DNA of 64,000 bases from Rugamonas apoptosis. GTDB lineage: Bacteria; Pseudomonadota; Gammaproteobacteria; Burkholderiales; Burkholderiaceae_D. Below the pieces are notes generated by a model. The model was not told the origin of the DNA. It made no database searches and saw only the letters and a list, made by a program, of their open reading frames with translations. The translations under genes were made by a program, and so were the position numbers. The stretch lies in assembly GCF_014042355.1 (NCBI RefSeq), contig NZ_JACEZU010000007.1:62001-126000 (forward strand), in the 5' to 3' direction. Positions 38,351 through 45,469 of this stretch are shown in pieces. Positions within the stretch are counted from its first letter, which is position 1. Each line of letters opens with the position of its first letter.

Positions 38351-39259
38351 ATGTCCATCGACCTGAAACAGTTACGCTACTTCCTGGCCGTGGCCGAGGA
38401 AAAGAGCTTCAGCCGGGCGGCCGAAAAGCTGCACATCTCGCAGCCGCCACTGAGCCAGCAGATCATGAAACTGGAGGCGGAACTGGGCGTGCGCCTGTTC
38501 GCGCGGACCACCCGCACCTTCGAGCTGACGGTGGCGGGCAAGGCGCTGATGCAGGAAGCGTCGGACCTGCTGGCGCGGATGCGCATGACGGTCGACACCA
38601 TCCGCCAGATCGACCGCGGCGAAGTGGGACGGCTGCGGGTGGGCATCGTCGGTTCGGCCATGTGGGGGCCGATCCCCAGCCTGCTGGAGGAATTCCAGAC
38701 CAAGTATCCGCGCGTGACGTGGACCCTGCACGAGCTGGGTCCCACGGTGCAGTACGAAGCGCTGCGCGGCAAGCAGGTGGACGTGGGCTTCTGGCGCGAA
38801 CCGAAGCTGGACGAGGACGAACTCAAACGCGACAACCTGCGCCAGGAACTGTGCTACCGCGAGAACGTATGCGTGGCCATCAACGAGCACCACCCGCTGG
38901 CCGTGCGCGGCGAGATCGACCTGATGGACATCGCCCAGGAACCGATGCTCACGCTGGCGCTCGACAAATCGTCGTTCCCCCGCTACCTGATCGAATGCTG
39001 CGTCAAGGCCGGCTTCCAGCCCACCATCTTCCAGGAAGCGAACGAGCCGCAGACGTTGCTGGCCATGGTGGGCGCTGGCCTGGGTGTGACGCTGCTGCCC
39101 GAGACGACCAGCCGCATCGGCTGGCCCGGCGTGGTGTTCCTGCCGCTGCGCGACCCGCCGTCGGCCAACCTGTTCATCACCTACCCGGCGAACGACGACG
39201 CGCCCGTGGTGCGCGCCTTCCTCAACATCATCAATCCACCGGCGCCGGGCGAGGGCTGA
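38351..39259 (+). CDS. LysR-family transcriptional regulator
   Basis: The product has 302 residues with an N-terminal HTH (about 3-62, MSIDLKQLRYFLAVAEEKSFSRAAEKLHISQPPLSQQI) and an effector domain of the BenM/CatM group (DVGFWREP, LLAMVGAGLGVTLLPE). It starts 31 bp after psuG in the same direction and may be co-transcribed. A role in psu control is possible but psuK already has its own HTH. Its 3' end overlaps the convergent antitoxin-like gene by 29 bp. Confidence 0.88.
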   Translation: MSIDLKQLRYFLAVAEEKSFSRAAEKLHISQPPLSQQIMKLEAELGVRLFARTTRTFELTVAGKALMQEASDLLARMRMTVDTIRQIDRGEVGRLRVGIVGSAMWGPIPSLLEEFQTKYPRVTWTLHELGPTVQYEALRGKQVDVGFWREPKLDEDELKRDNLRQELCYRENVCVAINEHHPLAVRGEIDLMDIAQEPMLTLALDKSSFPRYLIECCVKAGFQPTIFQEANEPQTLLAMVGAGLGVTLLPETTSRIGWPGVVFLPLRDPPSANLFITYPANDDAPVVRAFLNIINPPAPGEG

Positions 39260-39413
39260 GGGTCGCGAGCCACTTGAGCAGGTCGGCCGGATCTTCGAAG
39301 CTGATGACGTTTGTGGCAGGAATCGGAAGTTGTTGGTCGGCCAACCGCGCGATCTTGCGGCCACGCTCGAAAAACTCTTCCACGGTTTCAACCTTAACAA
39401 TAAGCTCAGTCAT
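39231..39413 (-). pseudogene. Truncated antitoxin-like protein (TumA-type partner), DNA-binding half missing
   Basis: Only 60 residues remain, with an N-terminal dimerisation-like part (LIVKVETVEEFFERGRKIARLA, ISFEDPADLLKWLATLSPR). In related antitoxins a winged helix follows this point, but here the frame ends after RPAPVD, where it runs antisense to the lysR 3' end. ATG 39413 overlaps the toxin-like stop by 4 bp. A short but functional antitoxin is also possible. The call rests on remembered family architecture. Confidence 0.5.
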
Positions 39414-39706
39414 TTGCGCTCCAGAAAGACGGTCCAGTCACGTTCGAAGCAGGCTTGAACATCGTCAAAATCTGTAAAGTTGACAGGTTCGACCAGTCCC
39501 ATGTAGTGCCTGTGATGGCCACCATGCGCATTGTCATAACCGACAACTCGGCCATTGTCGCGTTGGCATACGCGATGGTTTATATACGCCAGATTGTACC
39601 GCGTGACGCGTCCGCACGAATCAACCCAGACTTCACGCCGTAACTGGCCATTACCGCGTTTTTCGGTGATGCAATACGTTTCGTCGATAATCTTCTTATC
39701 AGCCAT
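39410..39706 (-). CDS. TumE-like toxin (DUF6516)
   Basis: The product has 98 residues from ATG 39706. The sequence ADKKIIDETYCITEKRGNGQLRREVWVD, RVTRYNLAYINHRV, GYDNAHGGHHRHYMG and FERDWTVFLERK fits the TumE family of toxin components of type II-like modules. The HGGHHRH stretch is a likely active or metal site. It is coupled to the short antitoxin-like gene by a 4-bp overlap, toxin first. The ribosome site is weak. If the antitoxin is broken, the toxin is either inactive, silent or controlled elsewhere. Confidence 0.65.
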   Translation of the reverse strand: MADKKIIDETYCITEKRGNGQLRREVWVDSCGRVTRYNLAYINHRVCQRDNGRVVGYDNAHGGHHRHYMGLVEPVNFTDFDDVQACFERDWTVFLERK

Positions 39707-39801
39707 GCCCGATGCTATCGCGCCACCGCCGTCCCATGTCTGACCAAACGCTAGGGACGAGAGGGAACTACGCGACTGTCGCTTTTGCAGCGCGCCGCGC
39801 T

Positions 39802-39837
39802 TGTCATTTGACGACAGCCTGCTGTCATTTGATGACA
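39802..39837. promoter_or_regulatory. Two tandem TGTC-N7-GACA dyads, candidate operator
   Basis: TGTCATTTGACGACA (39802-39816) and TGTCATTTGATGACA (39823-39837) are 15-bp dyads whose centres are 21 bp apart, two helical turns. They lie between the tumE-like gene and sorA and could serve either promoter. No regulator is encoded between them. Confidence 0.7.
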
Positions 39838-39925
39838 AAAACAACACAACATCCGCGACACGATTGACCGCGCCCCCGCGCGCCGGGCAGACTCCATTCC
39901 TATTCCCACCAGCATGGAGGCCCGC

Positions 39926-41179
39926 ATGACCCAGTCCCAGAAACCGCCGGCGCTACCCTTGCCGCAACGGCGCGCATTCCTCAAGCAGGCCGGCACGCTG
40001 GGCGCGGCCGGCGCCCTGGGCGGCACCGCGCTGACGGCGCTGGCCGCCGCGCCTGGCCGCATCGCGCTGCCGTTCGAAAACGGTGAGCGCGAGCTGGTGG
40101 CTTACCCGCAAAAGCGTCCGCTGATCCTGCTCACGGCCCGTCCACCGCAGCTGGAAACGCCGTTCGCCATTTTCGATCAGGGCGAGATCACGCCCAATGA
40201 CGCCTTCTTCGTGCGCTACCACTGGAGCGGCATCCCCACTTCCATCGACCTGAACGAATACCGCCTGAACGTGGGCGGCAACGTGAGCCATCCGCTGGCG
40301 CTCACGCTGGATGAACTCAAACAACTGGGCGATCCGGTCGAGGTGGTGGCCGTCAACCAATGCTCAGGCAACAGCCGCGGCCTGCTCACGCCGCGCGTGA
40401 ACGGCGGCCAGTTGGCCAACGGCGCCATGGGCAACGCGCGCTGGACCGGCATTCCGCTCAAGACGGTGCTGGAAAAGGCCGGCATCAAGGCCGGCTCGGT
40501 GCAGGTCAGCTTCAACGGCCTCGATACGCCGCCGCTGGGCGACGGTCCCGATTTCGTCAAGGCCCTGAGCGTGGACCAGGCCATGGATGGCGAAGTGCTG
40601 CTGGCCTGGCAGATAAACGGCGCCGACCTGCCCGTGCTGAACGGCTACCCGCTGCGGCTGGTGGTGCCCGGCCACTACGGCACTTACTGGGTCAAGCACC
40701 TGTCGGACATCACGGTGCTGGAGCGTCCATTCGAAGGGTTCTGGATGAACCCGGCCTACCGTGTGCCCGACAATGCCAGCGCGAGCGTGGTACCCGGCAC
40801 GGCGCCCACCAAAACGGTGCCGATCAGCCGCTTCAACGTGCGCTCCTTCATCACCAGCGTGGCCGATGGCGCGCAGGTGGCCCATGGCCGGCCGCTGGAA
40901 GTGCGCGGTATCGCCTTCGACGGCGGTTACGGCATCACGGAAGTGGCCTTCTCGGCCGACGGCGGCCGCAACTGGCAGGCCGCGCGTTTGGGCAAGGACC
41001 TGGGGCGCTACTCGTTCCGGCGCTGGAGCATCGCGTTTACCCCGCCGCGCAAGGGCGCGTACGAATTGAAAGTGCGCGCAGTGAACCGCATCGGCCAGAG
41101 CCAGCCCATGGACCCGTTATGGAATCCGGCCGGCTACATGCGCAATGTCGTCGAATCCACCCACATCGTCGCCGTCTGA
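39926..41179 (+). CDS. sorA: Sulfite:cytochrome c oxidoreductase, molybdopterin subunit SorA
   Basis: From ATG 39926 (GGAGG upstream) the product is 417 residues. A Tat signal (PQRRAFLKQAG, twin Arg 15-16) sends the folded protein to the periplasm. The molybdopterin oxidoreductase domain has the Mo-ligating Cys at 146 (AVNQCSGNSRG), and a C-terminal Mo-co dimerisation domain (FDGGYGITEVAFSADGGRNW) follows. It oxidises sulfite to sulfate and passes electrons to SorB, encoded 10 bp downstream. Confidence 0.92.
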   Translation: MTQSQKPPALPLPQRRAFLKQAGTLGAAGALGGTALTALAAAPGRIALPFENGERELVAYPQKRPLILLTARPPQLETPFAIFDQGEITPNDAFFVRYHWSGIPTSIDLNEYRLNVGGNVSHPLALTLDELKQLGDPVEVVAVNQCSGNSRGLLTPRVNGGQLANGAMGNARWTGIPLKTVLEKAGIKAGSVQVSFNGLDTPPLGDGPDFVKALSVDQAMDGEVLLAWQINGADLPVLNGYPLRLVVPGHYGTYWVKHLSDITVLERPFEGFWMNPAYRVPDNASASVVPGTAPTKTVPISRFNVRSFITSVADGAQVAHGRPLEVRGIAFDGGYGITEVAFSADGGRNWQAARLGKDLGRYSFRRWSIAFTPPRKGAYELKVRAVNRIGQSQPMDPLWNPAGYMRNVVESTHIVAV

Positions 41180-41189
41180 GGAGCACCGC

Positions 41190-41534
41190 ATGCGTCCATC
41201 CCTGTTTGTCCTGTCCCTGTGCTCCGCAGTGGCCGCGTTGGCCGCGCCGGCCGCGCTGGCGACGAGCATCGACCTGCCGCCCGAAACGGCCCTGTTCAAG
41301 CCCAGCACCCTGCCCGGCTACGAGCTGGTGCAACGCAACTGCATGCTGTGCCACTCGGTCCACTACATCCAGAGTCAGCCGCCCCAATCGCCGCGTGCCT
41401 ACTGGGAAGCCACCGTCAAGAAAATGAAAAAGCCGTTCGGCGCGCCATTCCCGGAAAGCGAGATGCCGGCCATGGTCGACTACCTGGTCAAGACCTACGG
41501 CGCCGAACGACCGGCCGCCGCCGGCGTTAAATAA
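41190..41534 (+). CDS. sorB: Sulfite oxidoreductase cytochrome c subunit SorB
   Basis: The product has 114 residues from ATG 41190 with GAGGAG upstream. A Sec signal peptide (about 1-25, ending AALA) is followed by a single haem motif CMLCH at 51-55 and a likely Met ligand late in the domain (SEMPAMVDYL). It accepts electrons from SorA in the periplasm. The tight spacing shows a sorAB operon. Confidence 0.93.
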   Translation: MRPSLFVLSLCSAVAALAAPAALATSIDLPPETALFKPSTLPGYELVQRNCMLCHSVHYIQSQPPQSPRAYWEATVKKMKKPFGAPFPESEMPAMVDYLVKTYGAERPAAAGVK

Positions 41535-41616
41535 CCGCACCGGCGAAGGGCCGGCCGATGGCACTGCGACCGTTCAAGCGCGGCCAGGGCGGCCATCGCC
41601 GGACCAGCGCGGCGTC

Positions 41617-42267
41617 TCAGTGGGTCACGCCACCCGCCTCGCGCAGGTCCACGTCATAGGCCAGTACCGTGCGCACGGCGATGCGCAAGGCTTCGATCAT
41701 GTCGGCCAGCCGCATGCTGGGCGAGCCCGGATGGCGCGCCGCCTGCTGCGGCAGGTAAGGTACGTGAATCAAGCCGGCGCGCATGGTGGTGCCCCAGTCG
41801 GCCGCCTGGTGCATCAGGCTGTAGAACACATGATTGCACACGAAGGTGCCGGCCGTTTGCGACACGGAAGCCGGCAAGCCCGCCTCGCGCAGCTGGTGCA
41901 CGATGGCCTTGATGGGCAAGGTGGAGAAATAGGCGGCCGGGCCGCCCGCCACCACCGGCACGTCCACCAGCTGGCGCTTGCGGTTGTCCTGGATGGGCGC
42001 GTCGTCGACGTTGATGGCGACGCGTTCAACCGTCATGTCGACCCGGCCGCCGGCCTGGCCCACCATGATCACGATGCTGGGCTGTACTTCCTCCACGATC
42101 TGGTGCAGCAGCTTGCTGGCCACGCCAAAAGCGCACGGCAGTTGCCGCGCCACCACCGTGAAATCACCTTCGTGCCAGTCGCCCAGCGCGCGCACGGCTT
42201 CCCACGACGGGTTGATGTCTTCCTGGTTGAACGGCTCAAAGCCGGTCAACAATACGATCTTGTTCAT
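41617..42267 (-). CDS. pcp: Pyrrolidone-carboxylate peptidase
   Basis: From ATG 42267 (GGAG 9 nt upstream) the product is 216 residues. The catalytic triad is at the classic positions: E81 (VERVAINVDD), C144 (TFVCNHVFYSLMH) and H168 (LIHVPYLP). It removes N-terminal pyroglutamate from peptides and releases 5-oxoproline. It lies 14 bp downstream of the DUF979 gene, giving a DUF969-DUF979-pcp operon. Confidence 0.95.
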   Translation of the reverse strand: MNKIVLLTGFEPFNQEDINPSWEAVRALGDWHEGDFTVVARQLPCAFGVASKLLHQIVEEVQPSIVIMVGQAGGRVDMTVERVAINVDDAPIQDNRKRQLVDVPVVAGGPAAYFSTLPIKAIVHQLREAGLPASVSQTAGTFVCNHVFYSLMHQAADWGTTMRAGLIHVPYLPQQAARHPGSPSMRLADMIEALRIAVRTVLAYDVDLREAGGVTH

Positions 42268-42281
42268 GCAATACACTCCGA

Positions 42282-43238
42282 TTACCGGTACATCAGAAAA
42301 TACAACAGGCCGACGTTGGCGGCCAACAGCGGCAAGGCCGTGGGAATCTGCGCCTTGATCACGCCATGTTTGTCATCCAGCTCCAGCAAGGCCGCCGGCA
42401 CGATATTGAAATTGGCCGCCATGGGCGTCATCAAGGTGCCGCAGTAGGCGCTGAACATGCCGATGGCCGCCATCACGGCCGGATCGGCATGGTAAGTCCC
42501 CACCAGCACGGGAATGCCCACCCCGCCCGTCATCACGGGAAACGCGGCGAAGCCATTGCCCATGACGATGGTGAACAACGCCATGCCCACGCAGTACACG
42601 GCCACCGCCGCCAGGCGCGTGTCGAGCGCGAGCCAGTGCGTGACGACGTGGGCCACGGATTTGCCCACCCCGGCCTGCACGAACAGCAGCCCAAGCACGG
42701 CCAGCATGTGCGGCAGCACCACGGCCCAGCCCATGCTGTCGACCAGGCGCCGTGCCTCGCGCAGCGCCTGCGCCGGCGTGGCGCGGGTCAGCCAGCAAGC
42801 CGCCGCCACGGCCAGCAGCGCGCCGCAGCCAAGGCACACCAAGGTCACATTCTTCGCCTCCAGCAGCGGCAGGCCGCCCAGCCGCGCATCCTTGAGCAGC
42901 GTGGTGCCGGCGATGGTGACGGCCGGGATCAACAGCGCCGGCAGCAGCAGCCGGTGTCCCAGCCGCTGTGCGCTGGCGGCCCGTTCGGCGGCCGGCCGTT
43001 CGCCGTGGCGGCCCGGCAGTACGCCTCCAAAACCGGCCAGCAGCGCCATCACCACCATGGCCAGCCCCACCACTTGCGGCGGCAGGCGTTCGCCCGCCAG
43101 GTAGACCAGCGCATACAGGCCCCAGAACAGGGCCGCCGCGTGGCGCCGGGGATGGTGGCGGTCGCGCAGCGTCATGACGGCGATCAGCAGCAGCATGGCG
43201 CCGACCACCAGATAGAAAAAATCGAGGGTGATGGTCAT
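42282..43238 (-). CDS. DUF979 family membrane protein
   Basis: The product has 318 residues with about nine hydrophobic helices and a typical permease pattern (VMGNGFAAFPVMTGGVGIP, GTLMTPMAANFNIVPAALLEL). Its ATG overlaps the DUF969 stop by 4 bp. DUF969 and DUF979 proteins are regularly paired and often sit beside pcp. They are probably two halves of one transporter, plausibly for 5-oxoproline or pyroglutamyl peptides. That substrate is inferred from the neighbour. Confidence 0.88.
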   Translation of the reverse strand: MTITLDFFYLVVGAMLLLIAVMTLRDRHHPRRHAAALFWGLYALVYLAGERLPPQVVGLAMVVMALLAGFGGVLPGRHGERPAAERAASAQRLGHRLLLPALLIPAVTIAGTTLLKDARLGGLPLLEAKNVTLVCLGCGALLAVAAACWLTRATPAQALREARRLVDSMGWAVVLPHMLAVLGLLFVQAGVGKSVAHVVTHWLALDTRLAAVAVYCVGMALFTIVMGNGFAAFPVMTGGVGIPVLVGTYHADPAVMAAIGMFSAYCGTLMTPMAANFNIVPAALLELDDKHGVIKAQIPTALPLLAANVGLLYFLMYR

Positions 43239-43957
43239 GCGCCCTCTCCGCCCGCCGCCCGCACCAGCGCCTGCGCGCCCTCGCGCGCGATGCGCGCGTC
43301 GAGCCGGCGCAGCCGCCAGCCATGGATCACGAACGCGCTGACGGCGGTCGGTATGCCCCACAGCGCCATGCGCAGCGGGTCCACATCCAGCCCTTCGCCG
43401 CGCAGGATGGTCTGCATCAGCACGATGGCGCCGAAGGCGACGAAGATATCCTCGCCGAAGAACAGGCCGACGTTGTCAGTGGCGGCGGCCATGGCGCGGA
43501 TGCGCTGGCGCAGCGCCTCGCTGATGCCGGGATGGCGGGCGGCGGCCAAGCCTTCGGCCATGGGCGCCACCAGCGGCCGCACCATGGTGGGATGGCCGCC
43601 CAGGCTGGTCAGCCCGAAGGCTGCGCTCAGTTCGCGCGCCAGCAGGTAGGCGATCAGCAGCCGCCCCGTGGTGGCCGAGCGGATCCGCGTCACCACGGCC
43701 TGGGCGTGCTCGCGCAGGCCGTAGCGTTCCAGCAGGCCGATGGCGGCCAGCGGCAACAGCAGGATCAGCGGCAGGTTACGGGTCTTGACGAAAGCCGTGC
43801 CCAGCGCGGCCAGCCAGTCGCCGGGCGGCATGGCGACGGCCGCACCGGTGGCGGCGCAGGCGGCCACCACCACCAGCACGGGATGGATGCGCAGCGCGAA
43901 GCCGGCCACGATCACGGCCACGCCGATCAAGGGCCACAGATTGACGGCTGCCTGCAT
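43235..43957 (-). CDS. DUF969 family membrane protein
   Basis: From ATG 43957 (AGGAG 5 nt upstream) the product is 240 residues with about six helices. The conserved region is LPLAAIGLLERYGLREHAQ and FGLTSLGGHPTMVRPLVAPMAEG. It is coupled by a 4-bp overlap to DUF979, its expected partner. The operon is divergent from marR, whose operator-like dyad lies in the shared region, so MarR may control both. Confidence 0.88.
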   Translation of the reverse strand: MQAAVNLWPLIGVAVIVAGFALRIHPVLVVVAACAATGAAVAMPPGDWLAALGTAFVKTRNLPLILLLPLAAIGLLERYGLREHAQAVVTRIRSATTGRLLIAYLLARELSAAFGLTSLGGHPTMVRPLVAPMAEGLAAARHPGISEALRQRIRAMAAATDNVGLFFGEDIFVAFGAIVLMQTILRGEGLDVDPLRMALWGIPTAVSAFVIHGWRLRRLDARIAREGAQALVRAAGGEGA

Positions 43958-44092
43958 GCTCACTCCTCCCGCGAAAAAACGCTGGCATGATCTTACCCCA
44001 GCCCGTCGCCGGCGCGTTGCAGAAACATTCTAAAAAGCAATTCCAGTCGTTCCGCTGCCACGCGCCACGCGCAAAACGCATAAAAGTTTTCT

Positions 44093-44121
44093 TTGACAGT
44101 AACAAGTTAGCACGCTAATAT
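44093..44121 (+). promoter_or_regulatory. marR promoter with internal perfect dyad
   Basis: TTGACA (44093-44098), a 17-bp spacer and TAATAT (44116-44121) make a near-consensus promoter. TTAGC-AC-GCTAA (44107-44118) is a perfect dyad overlapping the -10 box, as expected for a MarR autorepressor. A half site TTAGCAA lies further down near 44138-44144. Confidence 0.75.
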
Positions 44122-44153
44122 TTATTCAACTACCAATCTTAGCAAACACCACC

Positions 44154-44666
44154 ATGTTGGAACTCAAGGATTTACCAAGCTTCGACACCTTGTCGCAATT
44201 CGCCAAGCTCTACCCCAATCCCGATATCGACGGGGTGCAGACGTGGCTGTTGCTGTCGCGCGGCTGCAGCGACATGATGGCCGAGTTCGAGGCGAATCTG
44301 GCCCGCCACGGCCTGTCGCAAACCAAGTTCTTCGTGCTGTTGCTGCTCAAGCGCAATCCGGACGGCATGGGCGTGGGCCGGCTGGCCGAGGGCGTGAGCG
44401 TCTCCTCGCCCACCATGACGGGCATCGTCGACCGGCTGGAGCAGGCCCAGTTGTGCCGGCGCGAGCAGGACGTGAACGACCGCCGGGCGTGGGTGGTGCG
44501 CCTGCTGCCGGCCGGCGAGGCGCTGCTGGCACTGGCCCTGCCCGAACATTACCACTGGGTGGCCCAGCTCATGAGCGTATTCAGCCCGCAGGAACGGGAC
44601 CAGTTGCGCGGCCTGATGCGCAAACTCACGACCAGCCTGGCCGACAACAAGGCGATCGCCGCCTAA
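44154..44666 (+). CDS. MarR-family transcriptional regulator
   Basis: The product has 170 residues. A winged helix covers about 50-125 (LSQTKFFVLLLLKRNPDGMGVGRLAEGVSVSSPTMTGIVDRL, then the wing REQDVNDRRAWVVRL), flanked by helices for dimerisation. It is divergent from DUF969-DUF979-pcp. A near-consensus promoter with a dyad suggests autorepression. The ligand is unknown. Confidence 0.9.
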   Translation: MLELKDLPSFDTLSQFAKLYPNPDIDGVQTWLLLSRGCSDMMAEFEANLARHGLSQTKFFVLLLLKRNPDGMGVGRLAEGVSVSSPTMTGIVDRLEQAQLCRREQDVNDRRAWVVRLLPAGEALLALALPEHYHWVAQLMSVFSPQERDQLRGLMRKLTTSLADNKAIAA

Positions 44667-44737
44667 GCATAGCGCTGCTGCTGTGCAGCCTGGCCAGCAA
44701 CCTGGAAAGCATGATTGTGTTCCGCGTAACCGTAACT

Positions 44738-44777
44738 GGGGACGTAACACCATGAATGGAACGGGAAAATGTTACGC
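44738..44777. repeat. GGGGACGTAACAC element downstream of marR
   Basis: The 13-mer GGGGACGTAACAC (44738-44750) is identical to the two copies near 28786 and 28810. Its arm GACGTAAC (44741-44748) partly pairs with GTTACGCC (44771-44778), which overlaps the stop of the small minus-strand gene. Confidence 0.65.
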
Positions 44778-44960
44778 CACCATGTCGCGCGCAGCGTCGC
44801 GGCAATCGGCGGCCAGCCGCCAGCGCGCCTCGCCAGGGAACCGCAGCCAGAGCGCACTCCACGTACGGGTTCCGCAGCCATAGGCATTGACGAATTGCGA
44901 TGGCGATGGCGAGACATGAAACACTTCGTTCGGCAGGTGGACAGGGATGGGGTAGCTCAT
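44772..44960 (-). CDS. Small 62-residue protein, relative of the 8697-9320 product
   Basis: ATG 44960 is preceded by GGAGA, so translation is well supported. The sequence SPSQF...TRTWSALWLRFPGEARWRLAADCR follows the pattern of the larger protein at 8697-9320 (SPNQF...TRNAWTDLYIRRPGDERFYLACRLR). It may be a single-domain form. There is no signal peptide or membrane helix. A 10-bp phased repeat array starts 20 bp upstream. Function is unknown. Confidence 0.7.
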   Translation of the reverse strand: MSYPIPVHLPNEVFHVSPSPSQFVNAYGCGTRTWSALWLRFPGEARWRLAADCRDAARDMVA

Positions 44961-44980
44961 TTTGATCTCCAGGCTAAAAC

Positions 44981-45110
44981 TTCTAAATCGATCCAGAACG
45001 CTCTGGATCGTTCTATATCGCTCTATTTCGCTCTGGAACAGCTCTAAAACGGTCTAAAAATGACAGCGAGAAACCGCATATTTCTCTAAAACGCTCTAAC
45101 TTCTATTGTC
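44981..45110. repeat. 10-bp phased repeat array upstream of the 62-residue gene
   Basis: Decamers TTCTAAATCG, ATCCAGAACG, CTCTGGATCG, TTCTATATCG, CTCTATTTCG and CTCTGGAACA run in perfect 10-bp register from 44981 to 45040, then GCTCTAAAAC and GGTCTAAAAA. After a 20-bp break three more (TTTCTCTAAA, ACGCTCTAAC, TTCTATTGTC) fall at 45081-45110. Confidence 0.8.
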
Positions 45111-45405
45111 TGCTCCTGCTAATTAGACAAGTTTAGAGTGGAGTAGTTCAAATTCTCTTAAAATAGGCCCAACTAGAGCGCTTTAGGCGCATTAGAGCCC
45201 TTCTCCAAAAAAGCGCAGCAAGGTGGGTATAGGCGCGCGCGCCGGGATCAAACGATCCACTTCGATGCAGGGGGATTTGCACAGGTACGCTAGTTCGCCT
45301 TCGTCGACGTGCCGCTCGAGCGCACGGACGCGCATAGGCGCCGCTTCCTGGCCAAACCGGCCGCCACCGGGCAGCCGGGCCACACCAACGCTTGACGACG
45401 GTGTT
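45111..45405. other. Intergenic region with further TAGAG/CTCTA half sites, no clear gene
   Basis: AT-rich to about 45200, with scattered half sites (TTTAGAGTGGAG, CTAGAGCGCTTTAG, CATTAGAGCCC) resembling the array units. A 47-codon frame (45335 to 45192, minus) is plausible in composition but has a distant ribosome site, so it is not called. Confidence 0.4.
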
Positions 45406-45406
45406 G

Positions 45407-45443
45407 AAAAAACAGCCCGCGCACTTTGCGGTACGCGGGCTGT
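45407..45443 (-). terminator. Intrinsic terminator of the TonB receptor gene
   Basis: A perfect 10-bp stem ACAGCCCGCG/CGCGGGCTGT (45412-45421 with 45434-45443) is followed on the minus strand by a T run (A run at 45407-45412). Confidence 0.85.
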
Positions 45444-45469
45444 GGAGGGAGTGACGAAACGACGACGGC

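Noticed and set aside
44981-45110. CRISPR-like array
   Set aside because: Units are 10 bp without spacers, and no cas genes are present. Phased direct repeats explain it better.
45192-45335. Possible 47-residue minus-strand gene
   Set aside because: Codon use is plausible, but the AGGA site is about 10 nt too far, there is no recognisable family and it lies beside repeats. Kept only as a note.
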